Part shown: piece after piece, positions 46,782 through 52,603 of the stretch
How the letters are laid out: the number at the start of each line of letters is the position of its first letter
Position numbering within the stretch: position 1 is the stretch's first letter
Origin: a virus
Direction: 5' to 3' (one strand)
Virus record (IMG/VR): IMGVR_UViG_3300021475_000018
Location: 1-52,603 of that record
DNA: 52,603 nucleotides
Translations under genes and position numbers: made by a program
The notes under the pieces: model-generated
The model's input: the letters and a program-made list of their open reading frames with translations, nothing else
What the model was told of the DNA's origin: nothing
The model's database searches: none

Positions 46782-48832
46782 GGGTAGCTCTCCAGCTTGG
46801 TTGTCGGTGTTTGAACGGTCCAGTTAACCGTAAGAGGCTGTTGTACGTTTCCGGCGGGCGAATAAACCGCATAAAAAGGGCATCCGCGCATCGTACGGAA
46901 GTGTCCCGAATTTAGCAAGCTCTGCATGCCCTCTTTTTCAAATAATTTTAGGGCAGCATCCTTGCTGATGACGAAGGCCGGCACGGAACCGTGTACGGAT
47001 GCACCCAGTTCGGCGGCGACACTATCAAAGGGAACCATGTTGCCGGCGCGAAGCGCGTCCATTCCGCCGCTAGTGACGCCGGGCAGCATCGCGCCGAGCC
47101 GTATCATGGCACTCTGTTCGCGTTGCTGCGGTGTTGTAATGATTTCGCGTTTAAACACATTCACCGTTGTTGCACGCCCCTTGCTGTCGTTGCCGTAGTG
47201 TTCGGAAATAATTCTCCCGGTGTAGCTCTTTGCCTTTGGCGCGCCGCGCGCTTTACCGCAGTCGATTGACACCGTGTCTTGCCGGCCAGCGGTGACGCGA
47301 TACATGAAACCGCTATTGCCGGCCTTGGCGCCGTTGCCTTTCTGCCAAGCATCCTCATTGCCGAGCGGCAAATGGTCCGTAACAACCATCGCTGCGCCCG
47401 TACGAAATGCGACATTTTTCAAAATGAACATCGCCTTTAAAACGCTTTCGGTATCGTTGTCGGCAAAGCAAAGCCCCGACGACGCCCAGGTATCCAGCAC
47501 GAGCAAGTCAACGCGCATGCCCATGGCGGCCATCGCAGCAACTTGGCCTAGGCAATCTTGTTCGAAGGAGCCGGAATTGACGCGCGGTATTAGATGGAAG
47601 CGTGAAGCTAGCTCGTTGCCGTTCGGTTCCTGCCGGATAAGATGCCTTACGCGTCGTTCTGTGCCGTAATCGTCTTCAGCGGCAACCCATAAGACATGAC
47701 CGTCCGTACGTTCCACTTCCGCGTCAAGCCATGCTCGGCAAGTGAGATAAGACACGCAAAGGTCGCTAACGACAGATGATTTTCCGGCTCCGCTGTGTCC
47801 GGTAAAGAAGTGAACTTCGCTACACAAAACGCGTTGATATAGTAGCCATGGTAACTCATTTGTGCTGTCCTCCAGTTTCAGCTCAAAGCCCGTACGAGCC
47901 TGCAACGTCGGCGCCGTTTGTCCGTCATGCAAACCTTGAAGAAACGTACGGCGCGACATGATAGCTTGCATTATCAGATTGCCGCGCAACACCGGCAACT
48001 GATCATGGCGCATGATTTCTTCGCCCAGGACGCGCCCGCCGTGACCTTCGGATAACGAGTGACCCGCGCTGGTTATCGCAGTTTCGATTTCCTCTCGTGT
48101 GCACATGCCGTTCTGCTCGGCGAACTTCAGCACCCCGACAAGCGAAAAAATCGTGGACCCGCGGCCCTCCGTACGGCCCATCAAGTCTTGCTTGAGCAGT
48201 CCTAAGTATCGTTTAGTGGCGTCGCGGCCGGCTTGCCATTCATCTTGCGTTCTAGGAATAGCTTCTGAAAGTTCGTCAGCTCCAGCGGTTTCGTGCTCGG
48301 CTCCGAACCGCAGGGACGTACCAGCCTGACGCGGCACTTCTGCAAGAATATGCTGAAGCTGTGCTGTTGTAATTTGCGGCCACTCTGCATCCCAATTCTC
48401 CCATTCGTACGGCTGTCCGGTGTCTTTGTGCGGGCCGAAGGCGACGAATTGTCCGCCCATCAATTGGAGCTTATCGCCGTCCGGAAATGTGAAAGTGCGA
48501 CCCTGTACGGGTGCGTCACGCAGAAAGAACGGTATCAGGAAACGCGGCCGTCTTCCCCATCGGATAGGAGTGTTCGGGCCGAGTATAGTACGAAACGCCT
48601 GCAAGAGACGCCCAGACATTTCGGGGTTTGATACGTCACAGTCAAAAGCGGTAAGGCCGTTGTCTCCGCAGCGGAGGCCCACGCTGCCGGCGCCTGGGTG
48701 GGGGATTGGTGATGTCCAGACATTCCAGCCGTCTCCTATGGGAGCTTTAGAACCCCTTGCGATAGCTAGCGGAAACAGTCCGCGCTGTACGGCTTGCGTC
48801 CAGAAGTCCTGAATGGTAAGAGGTAAAGGCAA
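46769..48832 (-). CDS. primase-polymerase / DnaB-type helicase, 687 aa
   Basis: TTG start (TGATTG, GGGGGC site). N-terminal about 210 residues resemble a primase-polymerase (TAFDCDVSNPEM metal-binding Asps at 64/66, RWGRRPRFLIPF). A RecA-like ATPase follows: Walker A GHSGAGKSS (345-353), LLVLDTWASSG Walker B and TDHLP. So it can prime and unwind at the fork. Ends ESYPWQN, one copy of the YPWQ motif. A bidirectional terminator is just upstream, so expression is controlled there. Confidence 0.85.
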   Translation of the reverse strand: MPLPLTIQDFWTQAVQRGLFPLAIARGSKAPIGDGWNVWTSPIPHPGAGSVGLRCGDNGLTAFDCDVSNPEMSGRLLQAFRTILGPNTPIRWGRRPRFLIPFFLRDAPVQGRTFTFPDGDKLQLMGGQFVAFGPHKDTGQPYEWENWDAEWPQITTAQLQHILAEVPRQAGTSLRFGAEHETAGADELSEAIPRTQDEWQAGRDATKRYLGLLKQDLMGRTEGRGSTIFSLVGVLKFAEQNGMCTREEIETAITSAGHSLSEGHGGRVLGEEIMRHDQLPVLRGNLIMQAIMSRRTFLQGLHDGQTAPTLQARTGFELKLEDSTNELPWLLYQRVLCSEVHFFTGHSGAGKSSVVSDLCVSYLTCRAWLDAEVERTDGHVLWVAAEDDYGTERRVRHLIRQEPNGNELASRFHLIPRVNSGSFEQDCLGQVAAMAAMGMRVDLLVLDTWASSGLCFADNDTESVLKAMFILKNVAFRTGAAMVVTDHLPLGNEDAWQKGNGAKAGNSGFMYRVTAGRQDTVSIDCGKARGAPKAKSYTGRIISEHYGNDSKGRATTVNVFKREIITTPQQREQSAMIRLGAMLPGVTSGGMDALRAGNMVPFDSVAAELGASVHGSVPAFVISKDAALKLFEKEGMQSLLNSGHFRTMRGCPFYAVYSPAGNVQQPLTVNWTVQTPTTKLESYPWQN
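46786..46797 (-). promoter_or_regulatory. variant leader hairpin (copy 6, compensatory change)
   Basis: AGCTGGAGAGCT: same GGAG tetraloop, but the outer C-G pair is A-T. The hairpin lies within the primase-helicase tail and serves the ATG at 46781. Confidence 0.65.
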
Positions 48833-48873
48833 TCACGCCCCCAGCGTGGTTGGCGAGCCTTTCAGGCTCAGGT

Positions 48874-48904
48874 AAAACCCCGACGTTCACCGCGTCGGGG
48901 TTTT
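48874..48904. terminator. bidirectional rho-independent terminator
   Basis: AAAACCCCGACG pairs perfectly with CGTCGGGGTTTT around a 7-nt loop; T-runs lie on both strands (GGTTTTGCTTTT and GGTTTTA). Between the Acb2-like gene and the primase-helicase, so leftward readthrough is limited. Confidence 0.8.
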
Positions 48905-48909
48905 GCTTT

Positions 48910-49098
48910 TCAGAAATCAGCGTGGTTGAAGATCGCGCGGCGCATCGCCATAAAGCCCTTTTGCAAATCGGTTTTGGCGATTGCGAGCCAACGCTTGTCA
49001 ACGTTGGGCTGGGTTTCAAGGTGCGATATCAGGTTCGCCAGCGCTTCGGCGTGCGGTCCCATGAGTGAAGCGTTTTCTTCCGGACTGTAGTTCGGCAT
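48910..49098 (-). CDS. Acb2/Tad1-like cyclic-nucleotide sponge
   Basis: 62 aa. The helical core LMGPHAEALANLISHLETQPNVDKRWLAIAKTDLQKGFMAMRRAIF follows the pattern of small anti-CBASS/anti-Thoeris proteins (RW.AI..TDLQ.G.MAL.RA). Those proteins bind cyclic nucleotides made by host defence systems and stop effector activation. AAGGAG before the ATG at 49098. Leftward early operon, as expected. Identification is by pattern; no search was done. Confidence 0.75.
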   Translation of the reverse strand: MPNYSPEENASLMGPHAEALANLISHLETQPNVDKRWLAIAKTDLQKGFMAMRRAIFNHADF

Positions 49099-49131
49099 GT
49101 GCGAGGCTCCTTGTTTGCAGGGGGCTTTGCT

Positions 49132-49656
49132 TTACGACGATTGCCACGGATAAGTCAAATTGCTTTCCATGGTATTTTGTACCGTTTCGCAGCCTATGGC
49201 GCGCATGGCCGCCGGCAACTCGTATTGCGCGAGCCGGGCTTTCAAGACTTGTACTTCGGCGAACAGTTCGCTGTTGCGTGAGTACAGCCCAGCTAGTTCC
49301 TCCGCCACCGTTGCTTTGTACATACGAAGCTGTTCCAGCTCCGTAGTATCAATGGGTGCTTGCGCCGGGGTGCTCTGTACGGTGGGCCTTGAAGTGCCGC
49401 CGCGGGAGCCCGGGCCGCCATTTTTGCGCTCAGCGCGACAAGTTGGGCAGTTGCGGAGCAGCAAGCCGGCATTCTTGGTAAAGCCTTGCAAGGCTTTCCG
49501 TGAAACGCTCAGGCTGATCTCGCCGCGGCACGTCGCGCATGGTCGGGTTACGCGGTATAGGTGGATGTAATCGCCGTTCCAGTATTTCGTGGTTGCTTCA
49601 CCGCCGCTCCAGCCTGCGGGGAGCGGACCGTCGAAAGGTGCTTGCATGTTGGCCAT
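49132..49656 (-). CDS. Cys-containing protein with YPWQ tail, 174 aa
   Basis: The ATG at 49656 overlaps the upstream stop (TGATG). Zinc-ribbon-like region: CATCRGEI and CPTCRAE, with Lys/Arg loops. A coiled-coil-like second half (EQLRMYKATVAEELAGLYSRNSELFAEVQVLKARLAQYELP) follows, ending YPWQSS. May be a multi-contact adaptor. Unassigned. Confidence 0.65.
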   Translation of the reverse strand: MANMQAPFDGPLPAGWSGGEATTKYWNGDYIHLYRVTRPCATCRGEISLSVSRKALQGFTKNAGLLLRNCPTCRAERKNGGPGSRGGTSRPTVQSTPAQAPIDTTELEQLRMYKATVAEELAGLYSRNSELFAEVQVLKARLAQYELPAAMRAIGCETVQNTMESNLTYPWQSS

Positions 49657-49790
49657 CAGTTTTTCCGCATGTCTTGAATTTCTTCGGACAGCTTCTTCCA
49701 CGCGTTCACTATGACAGGATATTTTGCGCGCCAGCGTCCAAGCATGTCGCGAAGTTCGTCGTCAGTTGGCAGCCTGCTAGGTAGCTTCAT
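49656..49790 (-). CDS. small hypothetical protein, 44 aa
   Basis: The ATG at 49790 directly follows the previous stop, and its TGA overlaps the next ATG. Helical and charged (DDELRDMLGRWRAKYPVIV). Unassigned; supported by tight coupling. Confidence 0.6.
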   Translation of the reverse strand: MKLPSRLPTDDELRDMLGRWRAKYPVIVNAWKKLSEEIQDMRKN

Positions 49791-49943
49791 TCAAATGCTC
49801 CCGTCAACAACGCGAAACATGACGTACGCGAATGCGCCCAGCATGGCAAGCAACGCGATTTGCACAGCCGTACGGGCCGCGCGCTCGCCGAATGCAAACG
49901 CTATCAGGCCGACGATGGCGATTAGTCCGATGCCGACGTGCAT
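49791..49943 (-). CDS. two-span membrane protein, 50 aa
   Basis: ATG at 49943 behind CGGAGGAG. Two hydrophobic segments (GIGLIAIVGLIAFAF and ALLAMLGAFAYVMF) joined by RAARTA. Early leftward unit, so lysis is unlikely; may alter the host membrane or exclude other phages. Confidence 0.6.
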   Translation of the reverse strand: MHVGIGLIAIVGLIAFAFGERAARTAVQIALLAMLGAFAYVMFRVVDGSI

Positions 49944-49947
49944 GCTG

Positions 49948-50130
49948 TTACTCCTCCGCCTTCTCGTTTGTGCGCAGGTACTCCAATCGCCCAGCCCAGT
50001 AGCGATCTTGCTGCTCTGCATCGTACACCGTGACGTTTGCCACGCTTCCGGTGAAAGAAGTATCCAAGCCGTCGCGCAAATGCAAACGACCTTGCGAGCC
50101 GGTTACTAGGTAATGCGTTGGGTATTTCAT
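49948..50130 (-). CDS. hypothetical early protein, 60 aa
   Basis: ATG at 50130 behind leader copy 4. Small beta-like protein (YPTHYLVTGSQGRLHLRDG, VANVTVYDAEQQDRYWAGRLEYL). First gene of the leftward unit that includes the sponge and the primase-helicase. Confidence 0.65.
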   Translation of the reverse strand: MKYPTHYLVTGSQGRLHLRDGLDTSFTGSVANVTVYDAEQQDRYWAGRLEYLRTNEKAEE

Positions 50131-50134
50131 TTGT

Positions 50135-50146
50135 CGCTCTCCAGCG
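50135..50146 (-). promoter_or_regulatory. leader hairpin presenting the Shine-Dalgarno (copy 4)
   Basis: CGCTGGAGAGCG on the minus strand, before ATG 50130. Confidence 0.7.
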
Positions 50147-50164
50147 GTTTGCTTTGATATCCGC

Positions 50165-50192
50165 ACAATAGCAGGTTTTAGGTGCCTGTCAA
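50165..50192 (-). promoter_or_regulatory. leftward promoter of the 50 kb control region
   Basis: Minus-strand TTGACA (50192-50187), 16-bp spacer, TATTGT (50170-50165). The 19-bp palindrome at 50193-50211 touches its -35, so it is probably regulated. Confidence 0.7.
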
Positions 50193-50211
50193 CACCTTAA
50201 TTATTAAGGTG
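50193..50211. repeat. 19-bp palindrome
   Basis: CACCTTAAT-T-ATTAAGGTG, perfect on both sides of the central T. Abuts the -35 box of the leftward promoter. Operator or part of an origin. Confidence 0.7.
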
Positions 50212-50223
50212 CTGTGAATTCGT

Positions 50224-50299
50224 CTTTTCACCATAAATTTACAGTAAATTTACAACAGAACTTGCTGTAAATTTATGGTGAAAAGCTGTAAATTTACAG
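50224..50299. other. AT-rich inverted repeats, candidate origin or switch
   Basis: A perfect 21-bp inverted repeat (50224-50244 and 50265-50285), with inner GTAAATTTAC at 50244-50253 and a 14-bp palindrome CTGTAAATTTACAG at 50286-50299. The core TAAATTTA occurs four times. Located between diverging early transcripts; typical of iteron origins or operator clusters. The gap 50131-50422 has no gene that I could support. Confidence 0.6.
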
Positions 50300-50422
50300 C
50301 GTACATAATCAATCAGCCCCCGAAGTGATGGGGTGTGAAGAGACGAACGAATACACACCCACTAGACGGGGGGACGGAAGCGGAGTAACGTCGAAAAAGA
50401 AACACGGTACGGAAATACCGCC

Positions 50423-50869
50423 ATGACAAAACTCCCGGCTACCCGGCTTTCACAGTATGCGATGCAATCGGCTTGTGAAGAGATTGCACGGATACGGCCA
50501 TTCGTACGGAAGGAAAGCACGGCTTTGACAACGGCTTGCAGACAGGCGGGCATGCCTATGGAGCTGGCGGAAGTATGCGGCGGACTACTCGCCTCCGTAG
50601 TTGATGATTTAGTTGCTGCAAGCGGCTTGCCCAAATCGAGCTTTGAGCGTACCAAGCGAATGGTTCGCGTTTTGAAGACCGCCCAGGAGCCGGCCAGTCA
50701 CGCGCTACGGTTGGCCATGGCAGCGTCGCCAATCAACGGGGAAGCGGCTGTGATGCACTGGGACGCTATTTGCGAAGATCGCGAAAGAGGCAAGTTAGCG
50801 TGGCTGCTCGGCATGAGCACTGAGGCAGCTTGGAAGTACGGCAAGCGCATGGAAAAGATGACGGCATGA
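50423..50869 (+). CDS. hypothetical helical protein, 148 aa
   Basis: ATG at 50423 preceded by CGGTA-CGGAAA-TACCG (50405-50420), which places the Shine-Dalgarno in a loop. Helical, with many Ala/Glu/Arg, a Cys pair, and DAICEDRERGKLAWLLGMSTEAAWKYGKRMEKM at the end. It is the first rightward gene beside the repeats, so a replication initiator or regulator is possible. No family recognised. Confidence 0.65.
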   Translation: MTKLPATRLSQYAMQSACEEIARIRPFVRKESTALTTACRQAGMPMELAEVCGGLLASVVDDLVAASGLPKSSFERTKRMVRVLKTAQEPASHALRLAMAASPINGEAAVMHWDAICEDRERGKLAWLLGMSTEAAWKYGKRMEKMTA

Positions 50870-51075
50870 GCTACCGCCCGTACAAATGCGAAGCATGCAA
50901 CCACGTCACGCAGCACCCCAGCGTGCTGCGCTCGATACCACGCTGTCCGAAGTGCAGCGGTCCGATGGAAAACATGCAAATCGCAGCAGCGTTCGGCGGG
51001 CACGGTAAACAGGATTATGACCAATATCTGCTAAGTCAACGGCGGGGGCCGATCAATGAGGGCAACACGGATTAA
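50866..51075 (+). CDS. zinc-ribbon protein, 69 aa
   Basis: ATG at 50866 in an ATGA overlap. CEACNHVTQHPSV...CPKC are two CxxC pairs of a small ribbon, followed by a Gly/His-rich and charged tail. Unassigned early gene. Confidence 0.7.
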   Translation: MSYRPYKCEACNHVTQHPSVLRSIPRCPKCSGPMENMQIAAAFGGHGKQDYDQYLLSQRRGPINEGNTD

Positions 51076-51220
51076 AGCTTGGCAACACATTTGCGTGATA
51101 TCTCGTGAGTACATGGCCGTTGTTGAGCTGATGCACGCGTACGAATGGGAGAAAGACTATGAACGAACCCACAACCGTCCAGTACGACCGTATCGTACAG
51201 GCGGAAAAGGCGCTTACTGA
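51056..51220 (+). CDS. possible small protein, 54 aa
   Basis: ATG at 51056 behind GGCGGGGGCC, overlapping the preceding gene by 20 and the next by 62 bases. Helical start (TRIKAWQHICVISREYM). Less certain because of overlap. Confidence 0.4.
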   Translation: MRATRIKAWQHICVISREYMAVVELMHAYEWEKDYERTHNRPVRPYRTGGKGAY

Positions 51221-51332
51221 CGGCGGTTTCGTACGGGACAACCGAGCGGCTATCTGGGTTAATGACGCCGGACAGCGCGCCAAGGTGATGCGCGACGAAG
51301 TGACGAAGAAATTTTACGTTTTGCAAAAATAG
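51159..51332 (+). CDS. hypothetical protein, 57 aa
   Basis: ATG at 51159 behind GGGAGA. Compact (TVQYDRIVQAEKALTDGGFVRDNRAAIWVNDAG). Last gene before the 51336 promoter. Unassigned. Confidence 0.6.
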   Translation: MNEPTTVQYDRIVQAEKALTDGGFVRDNRAAIWVNDAGQRAKVMRDEVTKKFYVLQK

Positions 51333-51335
51333 GGC

Positions 51336-51364
51336 TTGACGGCGCATTTGTACGGGTCCATATT
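51336..51364 (+). promoter_or_regulatory. rightward early promoter
   Basis: TTGACG (51336-51341), 17-bp spacer, CATATT (51359-51364). A leader with ACACAAACC and the GGAG hairpin follows, nearly the same as before the 45189 gene. Confidence 0.7.
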
Positions 51365-51378
51365 GCGTACACACAAAC

Positions 51379-51390
51379 CGCTGGAGAGCG
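51379..51390 (+). promoter_or_regulatory. leader hairpin presenting the Shine-Dalgarno (copy 5)
   Basis: CGCTGGAGAGCG before the ATG at 51393. Confidence 0.7.
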
Positions 51391-51392
51391 AC

Positions 51393-51710
51393 ATGACCAT
51401 CCAAATCAACACCGCTGAAGACGCCACTGCCGCCGCGCTGTTCAATTCGGCTAACGCCGTTGACGAGCTTGGGCTTATCAAGGCGCAGATCGCCGAATTG
51501 GAGCAGAAGGAGAAGGCGCTTACCGAAGCGCTTAAGGCGACCGGCAAGACCAGCTTCGCTGGTACGTTCTATGACTGTTCGATTTCGCATAGCGAGCGTG
51601 CCAACTTCGATATCAAGCAGCTCCGCGCCGATCTGGGCGAAGATGCTTGCGCGCCGTACGTCAAGGCGCCGACCAAGGTCGTGACGCTCAAGCTGACTGC
51701 GAAGAAGTAA
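51393..51710 (+). CDS. helical protein, phage early type, 105 aa
   Basis: ATG at 51393. Coiled-coil-like first half (GLIKAQIAELEQKEKALTEALKATG), then a beta end (FAGTFYDCSISHSERANFDIKQL, TKVVTLKLTA). Pattern common in phage early genes near recombination loci, sometimes regulating or inhibiting host nucleases; unproven. Confidence 0.65.
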   Translation: MTIQINTAEDATAAALFNSANAVDELGLIKAQIAELEQKEKALTEALKATGKTSFAGTFYDCSISHSERANFDIKQLRADLGEDACAPYVKAPTKVVTLKLTAKK

Positions 51711-51720
51711 GGGGGCAGCC

Positions 51721-52149
51721 GTGAAACTGACAACCAACACACATTTCGAAGCGGTTAAGGTCGTTACGCCGCAGGAAGCTGTGACATACGTCGTTCTCCA
51801 GCGTGCCAATCGACGTTACGGCAGAGGCATGACCATGGCCAAGAAAGAGCAGATCAACTGGAACAGCTTCACCAAAGCGGAGCTAATCAAAACTATCCGT
51901 ACGTTGCACACGCGGCAGACTAAGTTGCTCAACCGCATTGCGGAGCTGGAGGCTCAAGTTGGTAAATACGATCTGCCCGATATCTCGAAATTGGAGCAGC
52001 CTCGGGACGCCGGCAGCACGGCCGTACAAGGGCCGGCGTCCCACATGGTGGGCGCCGCGCAACGGTATCCCTGGGAAACGCAGCTCGCCAACACCGTGAC
52101 GTACGAGCCCACCAACGGCAAGCCGAACTGTCGGAAGGAAAACGAATGA
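51721..52149 (+). CDS. protein with YPWE motif, 142 aa
   Basis: GTG at 51721 behind AAGGGGGC. Coiled-coil-like middle (NWNSFTKAELIKTIRTLHTRQTKLLNRIAELEAQV) and a flexible C-terminus with RYPWETQLAN (116-119). Unassigned. ATGA overlap with the next gene. Confidence 0.65.
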   Translation: MKLTTNTHFEAVKVVTPQEAVTYVVLQRANRRYGRGMTMAKKEQINWNSFTKAELIKTIRTLHTRQTKLLNRIAELEAQVGKYDLPDISKLEQPRDAGSTAVQGPASHMVGAAQRYPWETQLANTVTYEPTNGKPNCRKENE

Positions 52150-52334
52150 GCGACGACAAGCCAACCATCGACCTGACGAAGGCGGAGCAGCCCAGATACG
52201 GCGCCGTCAACGCCAGCCGGCAGGACCATATCAACCGGCTCCGTACGCGAACCCGCAACGCCAGCAACACCAATCCGGCGCTTGCTGCCGTCATTCAAGG
52301 CATCCTTGACTTGATCGCGGACGACGGGGTATAG
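52146..52334 (+). CDS. hypothetical protein, 62 aa
   Basis: Starts in an ATGA overlap. Charged, with a basic middle (RLRTRTRNAS) and hydrophobic end (ALAAVIQGILDLIADDG). Unassigned. Confidence 0.6.
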   Translation: MSDDKPTIDLTKAEQPRYGAVNASRQDHINRLRTRTRNASNTNPALAAVIQGILDLIADDGV

Positions 52335-52365
52335 ACGTACGGTCACAACACTGGGAGCTAACCAC

Positions 52366-52590
52366 ATGCGTAATAATCTCGTAATCGGCGTCATCGCTGC
52401 GGTTCTTATCGTGCTCGGGTACTTCGATGCCGCGGCGCAGAACATGAGCGGCATGGGTCGCATTGCCGACCCGCCGCCGGCACCGTACACGCGTGCTGAC
52501 TTCGAACGTGACTGCATCGCCATGGCGCCAAAGACCGAACCGGCGCGGCGCGAGTGGATTACCAAGACCTGTCGCAAGGAAGCGCCGTGA
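52366..52590 (+). CDS. exported protein, 74 aa
   Basis: GGGAG before the ATG. Signal peptide (residues 1-24, NNLVIGVIAAVLIVLGYF) with cleavage near AAAQ, then a short Pro- and Cys-containing mature part. Early-region exported protein; possible envelope effect. Overlaps the junction-spanning gene by four bases. Confidence 0.65.
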   Translation: MRNNLVIGVIAAVLIVLGYFDAAAQNMSGMGRIADPPPAPYTRADFERDCIAMAPKTEPARREWITKTCRKEAP

Positions 52591-52603
52591 AACGCGTTCT
52601 CAT
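52587..52603 (+). CDS. 5' part of the junction-spanning gene
   Basis: GTG at 52587 overlaps the stop of the previous gene (GTGA). Five complete codons plus two bases lie here; the frame continues at base 1 and ends at 115. See the first entry. Confidence 0.6.

Noticed and set aside
50224-50299. CRISPR-like repeats
   Set aside because: Repeats are palindromic, few and unequally spaced, with no spacers; origin or operator is a better reading.

Overview
This window reads as one complete, circularly permuted genome of a short-tailed (podovirus-like) double-stranded DNA phage. The closure evidence is direct. A GTG-started reading frame begins at 52587, runs off the right edge, and continues in frame without a stop from base 1 to the stop at 113-115, where it overlaps the next start. 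Virion genes recognised from their translations are a large terminase, portal, GroES-like cochaperonin, scaffold, major capsid protein, P22 gp4-like and gp10-like tail adaptors, a coiled-coil needle/fibre protein, an ejection protein and a giant internal protein with a transglycosylase domain. I saw no integrase, RNA polymerase, tRNA or CRISPR array. The host is probably an alphaproteobacterium of the Bradyrhizobium type: a phage-encoded outer-membrane barrel carries the signal-peptide and AADLP style of those bacteria, and the promoters look like host sigma70 promoters (TTGAC, 16-18 bp, TAnnnT).

Layout. 50.1-50.4 kb is a divergent control region with a 19-bp palindrome and large AT-rich inverted repeats (candidate origin or switch). 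Rightward from it (50.4 kb, through the junction, to 2.3 kb) lie small early genes, including a SprT-like protease. Leftward (50.1 to 35 kb) lie small zinc-ribbon and membrane proteins, an Acb2/Tad1-like nucleotide sponge, a primase-helicase, an SF2 helicase, a RecB-like nuclease, an ssDNA-binding protein, DNA polymerase A (frameshifted in this sequence), an adenine methylase, a GNAT acetyltransferase and a VRR-NUC nuclease. 2.36-7.1 kb holds the giant internal virion protein and small genes. 7.6-19.2 kb is a long surface/fibre region ending in an M15 endolysin; it has five Sec signal peptides and several paralogous fibre modules. 19.2-22.7 kb holds a holin, terminase, a second HExxH protein and a histone-H1-like protein. 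22.9-29.5 kb is mostly leftward (outer-membrane protein, scaffold, GroES-like protein, portal, ParB-like protein), with the capsid gene divergent from the portal. 29.7-34.6 kb is mostly rightward (tail adaptors, needle, ejection protein).

Regulation is unusually legible. A 9-bp operator TGTATGACA occurs at the promoter of a ribbon-helix-helix gene (33.9 kb), twice inside the portal promoter (27.4 kb) and twice before the 7.6 kb structural operon, which suggests a small late-gene regulon. Six early genes share a leader in which the Shine-Dalgarno GGAG is the tetraloop of a 4-bp hairpin; one copy carries a compensatory base-pair change. A peptide motif [Y/F/L]PW[E/Q] recurs near the ends of at least seven otherwise unrelated proteins. 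GTTTAAAC and GTACGG are strongly over-represented words. These four patterns, plus a three-hairpin RNA-like element at 41.6 kb, are the strongest candidates for undescribed biology. All statements come from reading the sequence; no database search was run.
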